From Bacillota bacterium (GTDB taxonomy: Bacteria; Bacillota; Limnochordia; Darwinibacteriales; DTU012), in contig DUVS01000019.1 of NCBI GenBank assembly GCA_012840925.1, positions 1-64,000 of the forward strand: a stretch of 64,000 nucleotides of DNA, given 5' to 3'. Below, piece after piece: positions 60,966-64,000 of the stretch (position 1 is its first letter; each line of letters starts with the position of its first letter). The position numbers and the translations under genes are program-made. The notes under the pieces are model-generated. The model was not told the origin of the DNA. It ran no database searches and worked only from the letters and a program-made list of their open reading frames with translations.

Positions 60966-61541
60966 ATGGAACAATTCAAAGCCACAACCATCATCGCAGT
61001 AAGAAGAGACGGCAAGATTGCCATGGCCGGTGATGGTCAGGTCACTTTTGGGGAAAACACCATTATCAAGCATGGAGCCAAAAAGATCAGAAAGCTTTAC
61101 AACAACTCAGTCTTGGTGGGTTTCGCAGGAGCCGCTGCTGATGCTTTCGCTTTGTTTGAAAGATTCGAAGGAAAATTGGAGGAATTTCACGGGCATTTAG
61201 AACGAGCAGCCGTAGAATTGGTCAAAGAATGGCGTACTGATAGGGCCATTCGTAATCTTGAGGCTTTGATCCTGGCAGCTGATGCCGGGAAAATCTTGCT
61301 GATCTCAGGTTCTGGAGAGGTAATCGAACCCGATCAAGATGTGATTGCCATCGGATCAGGCGGAGCTTACGCCATGGCGGCTGCCAAAGCACTGCTTGCT
61401 CATTCAAAACTGTCAGCTAGTGAAATTGCACAGCAGGCCCTGGAGATTGCCGCCAGTATTTGTGTCTATACAAATGATCAGATTCATGTTGTGGAGCTTT
61501 CAGGTGGAAAGGGGGCCGCCGGTAGTGGAGTTGACTCCTAA
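60966..61541 (+). CDS. hslV: ATP-dependent protease HslV (ClpQ)
   Basis: HslV is the peptidase chamber of the HslVU protease. The protein reads [20 protein letters not shown], then [24 protein letters not shown] and [13 protein letters not shown]. The nucleophile is probably Thr7 after removal of a six-residue leader, as in HslV proteins with a short propeptide; B. subtilis ClpQ uses an N-terminal Ser instead. The product has 191 residues. AAAGGAGGGG precedes the ATG. It overlaps hslU by 17 bases. Confidence 0.95.
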   Translation: MEQFKATTIIAVRRDGKIAMAGDGQVTFGENTIIKHGAKKIRKLYNNSVLVGFAGAAADAFALFERFEGKLEEFHGHLERAAVELVKEWRTDRAIRNLEALILAADAGKILLISGSGEVIEPDQDVIAIGSGGAYAMAAAKALLAHSKLSASEIAQQALEIAASICVYTNDQIHVVELSGGKGAAGSGVDS

Positions 61542-62919
61542 AGAAATTGTGGAGCATCTCGACAAATATATAGTAGGGCAAGATGAGGCTAAAAGAGCAG
61601 TAGCCATCGCTCTGCGCAACCGTTACCGCCGTACCCTGCTTCCTGGTGAGCTTCGCGATGAAATCATGCCCAAGAACATCCTGATGATCGGCCCCACCGG
61701 TGTGGGCAAAACGGAGATTGCCAGGCGTTTGGCCAAGTTGGCCAAAGCTCCTTTTGTAAAGGTGGAAGCCACAAAATTCACCGAGGTCGGCTACGTAGGC
61801 AGGGATGTAGAGTCTATAGTGCGTGATTTGGTCGAATCAGCTATTCGGATGGTAAAAGCAGAGAAGTTCAACCAAGTTGAGGATCGGGCAAGGGCAGCAG
61901 CTCAAGAGCGGATTCTTCATATCTTGGTACCAATGCCAGGCAGCGAAAAACGAACCAATCCTTTTGGAATAATGTTTGGTATGGGTCAACGCCAGTTTGC
62001 CAGCGACGAGTCGGATACATCGGAGCAAAAACTAGCCGAGACGAAGGCACAACGGCAGCGATTCCGGCAGCTTCTAGAACTTGGTGAATTGGATCATACT
62101 ATGATTGAAATTGAACTAGAAGACCAAACCAATCAGTTTTTTGAAGTTTTTTCCGGCATGGGTATGGAAGATTTGACCCTGAACATTCAGGATGCACTTG
62201 GTGGGATGCTGCCAAAACGGAAACGCAGACGCCGCACCACCGTAAAGGAAGCTTTGAAAATTCTGACCCAGGAAGAAGCAGATAAACTGATCGACATGGA
62301 TTCAATTGCCGCTGAAGCGGTTACCAGGTGTGAACAGATGGGAATTGTTTTTGTTGATGAGATTGATAAGATAGCTGGCAAATCCAGTCAAATCGGCCCT
62401 GACGTTTCCAGAGAGGGCGTTCAGCGAGATATCCTGCCTATTGTTGAGGGCGGAACGGTGATGACGAAATACGGACCCGTGAAAACAGATCACATTCTGT
62501 TTATTGCAGCTGGGGCTTTTCACATTGCTAAACCATCAGATCTGATTCCCGAACTCCAGGGACGGTTTCCAATCCGGGTAGAATTATCTAGTTTGAAACG
62601 GGAGGATTTCAAACGGATTCTGACTGAACCGAAAAATGCATTAATTAAACAGTATTCTGCATTACTAAAAACCGAAAACGTAGAGCTGGACTTTACTCCT
62701 GACGGTATCGATGCTATTGCCCAGTTCGCAGAGGAAGTCAATCAAGCTACCGAAGACATAGGGGCTCGCCGATTGTATACTATTCTAGAGCGTCTGTTGG
62801 AAAACTTGATGTTTGAAGCCGATCAAACGCCCCGAAGGGTAGTGATTGATCAGGGATATGTGCAAAAGGAACTCGGCCCAATTGTCGCTGATAGAGATTT
62901 AAGCGGGTATATTTTGTAG
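61525..62919 (+). CDS. hslU: HslU ATPase (ClpY), unfoldase of the HslVU protease
   Basis: HslU recognises and unfolds substrates for HslV. The start GTG 61525, nine bases after AAGGGGG, gives [19 protein letters not shown]. The AAA+ motifs are Walker [18 protein letters not shown], pore loop GYVGRDVES and Walker [11 protein letters not shown]. The I domain (about 110-240) is rich in Glu and Arg. The C-terminus ends LSGYIL, the tail that inserts into HslV. The product has 464 residues. Confidence 0.96.
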   Translation: MELTPKEIVEHLDKYIVGQDEAKRAVAIALRNRYRRTLLPGELRDEIMPKNILMIGPTGVGKTEIARRLAKLAKAPFVKVEATKFTEVGYVGRDVESIVRDLVESAIRMVKAEKFNQVEDRARAAAQERILHILVPMPGSEKRTNPFGIMFGMGQRQFASDESDTSEQKLAETKAQRQRFRQLLELGELDHTMIEIELEDQTNQFFEVFSGMGMEDLTLNIQDALGGMLPKRKRRRRTTVKEALKILTQEEADKLIDMDSIAAEAVTRCEQMGIVFVDEIDKIAGKSSQIGPDVSREGVQRDILPIVEGGTVMTKYGPVKTDHILFIAAGAFHIAKPSDLIPELQGRFPIRVELSSLKREDFKRILTEPKNALIKQYSALLKTENVELDFTPDGIDAIAQFAEEVNQATEDIGARRLYTILERLLENLMFEADQTPRRVVIDQGYVQKELGPIVADRDLSGYIL

Positions 62920-62954
62920 CAAAATTCGACATTGAGATTGGAGGTTTTTTGAGA

Positions 62955-63737
62955 ATGAGTGATTTATTGGAGAAGACGAGAAAGATCAGTAGATCGATTC
63001 AGCAATCAGTAGGTTATGAAGTGGATCTCAACCACATAGCAGAAGTACTTGCGGATGTTATAGGAGTCAGCGTTTATATTCTTAACAGAAGAGGCAAGCT
63101 GTTAGGGTCTGCCGTGTATGAACCATTCGGAACCAGTGTCATGGAAGACGAAGTATTAGCTCAGGGCGCTATAGCTGCTGATTTCAACCAAGAAGTGCTT
63201 AAAATCGACGTGACCAGCGCGAATCAAAAAGGTCAGAGGCAGGTTGTCTATAATCCTGAAGTTGTCAGCCCTTTTGCTGATAAGAACATTACTATTGTCC
63301 CCCTGGCCGGTGGTGGTGAAAGGCTGGGAACTTTGATTCTGGCCAGAGTCAACAGCGACTTTACTGATGATGATTTGATTCTGGCAGAGTATGGTGCGAC
63401 CGTAGTTGGAATGGAAATTGTCAGAGCCAGATCCGATCAGATTGAGGATGAGGTCCGCAAAAAAGCGGCTTGCCAGATTGCAATTGGAACCCTGTCCTTC
63501 TCTGAGCAGGAAGCAGTCGAACACATTTTTGATGAGCTGGATGGTGAAGAGGGATTATTAGTGGCAAGCAAAATTGCGGATAGTGTGGGTATAACCCGCT
63601 CGGTAATTGTCAATGCACTGCGGAAACTGGAGAGTGCGGGAGTGATCGAGTCCCGTTCCTTAGGGATGAAAGGCACATACATCCGGGTACTCAATGAATA
63701 TTTCCTGGATGAGTTAGCTAAGCATCGTACTCGTTAA
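62955..63737 (+). CDS. codY: GTP- and branched-chain amino acid-responsive repressor CodY
   Basis: CodY represses starvation and stationary-phase genes in rich conditions. The N-terminal GAF domain (about 1-155) has RRGKLLGSAVYEPF and IVPLAGGGERLGTLILARV; the C-terminal winged HTH carries GLLVASKIADSVGITRSVIV and NALRKLESAGVIESRSLGMK, nearly identical to Bacillus. The N-terminal third is more divergent, so ligand specificity might differ. The product has 260 residues. ATG 62955 or TTG 62949 starts it after GGAGG. It is followed by a terminator and flgB. Confidence 0.96.
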   Translation: MSDLLEKTRKISRSIQQSVGYEVDLNHIAEVLADVIGVSVYILNRRGKLLGSAVYEPFGTSVMEDEVLAQGAIAADFNQEVLKIDVTSANQKGQRQVVYNPEVVSPFADKNITIVPLAGGGERLGTLILARVNSDFTDDDLILAEYGATVVGMEIVRARSDQIEDEVRKKAACQIAIGTLSFSEQEAVEHIFDELDGEEGLLVASKIADSVGITRSVIVNALRKLESAGVIESRSLGMKGTYIRVLNEYFLDELAKHRTR

Positions 63738-63763
63738 GATCAGAAAAACAGGCTTGGCTTGAG

Positions 63764-63795
63764 AGAGCAGTCCAATTTGGTACTGCTCTTTTTTT
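63764..63795 (+). terminator. Intrinsic terminator after codY
   Basis: AGAGCAGT (63764-63771) pairs with ACTGCTCT (63782-63789), with an inner CC/GG, followed by a run of T to 63795. Confidence 0.88.
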
Positions 63796-63891
63796 GATTT
63801 GTAATAATAATTGTTCGTGTTTCGAAGGATTCCTGAGGTAAATTGTAGAACTCTATGGAATAAATATCCATATTGTTGGAGGATGAAGGTT

Positions 63892-64000
63892 ATGTTCAGA
63901 TTTGTTGACCTGGTTACCCAAGGCCTGGATGCAGCCAGTGTGCGCCACAAGGTATTGAGCAACAATCTTGCAAATGCTAACACGCCGGGTTTTCGCCGTA
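63892..64000 (+). CDS. flgB: Flagellar basal-body rod protein FlgB (3' end cut off)
   Basis: The first 36 codons read MFRFVDLVTQGLDAASVRHK, then VLSNNLANANTPGFRR, the conserved N-terminal helix and ANxNTPGF motif of flagellar rod proteins. FlgB forms the proximal rod. TTGGAGG lies upstream of the ATG. In B. subtilis codY is likewise followed by the fla/che operon starting with flgB, so a large motility operon probably continues beyond the window. Confidence 0.93.
   Translation, partial: MFRFVDLVTQGLDAASVRHKVLSNNLANANTPGFRR

Overview
The window is an almost uninterrupted chromosomal core segment of a Gram-positive, spore-forming and motile bacterium (Bacillota). Gene order follows the long Bacillus subtilis block yloB-yicC-remA-gmk-rpoZ-priA-def-fmt-rsmB-rlmN-prpC-prkC-rsgA-rpe-thiN-rpmB-yloU-yloV-recG-fapR-plsX-fab-rnc-smc-ftsY-ylxM-ffh-rpsP-khpA-rimM-trmD-rplS-rbgA-rnhB-dprA-topA-xerC-hslVU-codY-flgB. 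Spo0A, YlbJ, a SigH-like sigma factor and a SleB/CwlJ-like hydrolase point to sporulation, and flgB to flagella. Clostridial or actinobacterial traits are mixed in: an mIHF-type nucleoid protein beside gmk, and an fhaA-prpC-rodA-pbpA-prkC arrangement. The lineage looks like a deep-branching or clostridium-like member of Bacillota; I cannot place it further. No phage, IS element or CRISPR array is visible.

Region by region. 1-9.5 kb: Ca2+ ATPase, YicC, mIHF, RemA, Gmk, omega, PriA, Def, Fmt and a zinc peptidase. 9.5-13.3 kb: RsmB, a divergent Spo0A, tRNA-Pro(CGG), a stand-alone integrase-type DNA-binding domain on the minus strand, and RlmN. 13.2-20.8 kb: envelope signalling and wall synthesis, with an FHA protein, a 31-residue membrane peptide, a PP2C phosphatase, one polypeptide that fuses a SEDS glycosyltransferase to a class B PBP, a PASTA kinase, RsgA and Rpe. 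20.8-22.8 kb: a consensus promoter, about 390 bp that folds on paper like a structured RNA, a TPP riboswitch, thiT and thiN. 22.8-31.1 kb: L28, Asp23 protein, fatty acid kinase FakA with a FakB-type DegV protein, RecG, RsmD, CoaD, a coiled-coil protein and YlbJ. 31.2-38.6 kb: YceD-L32, then fatty acid and phospholipid synthesis (fapR-plsX-fabH-fabD-fabG-acpP-fabF) behind a FapR operator, ending in rnc. 38.6-40.1 kb: a catalytically dead S24-like regulator divergent from a SigH-like sigma factor. 40.2-49.5 kb: Smc, the SRP pathway (FtsY, YlxM, Ffh), ribosome and tRNA maturation genes and signal peptidase. 49.5-53.4 kb: RbgA, RNase HII, an HD-GYP protein, YraN and a D,D-carboxypeptidase, mostly joined by ATGA overlaps. 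53.4-64 kb: spore-type hydrolase, two tandem Lrp/AsnC regulators, ComM-like AAA protein, zinc-ribbon protein, DprA, TopA, XerC, HslVU, CodY and the start of flgB.

The main points for follow-up are the natural SEDS-PBP fusion, the unidentified structured RNA upstream of the TPP riboswitch, a Spo0A lacking expected receiver and DNA-contact residues, a palindrome over the start region of the ylxM-ffh transcript, probable AUC/AUU initiation of priA and plsX, and the FhaB-like membrane micropeptide. Compared with B. subtilis, coaBC (between rpoZ and priA) and trmFO (between topA and xerC) are absent from their usual places.
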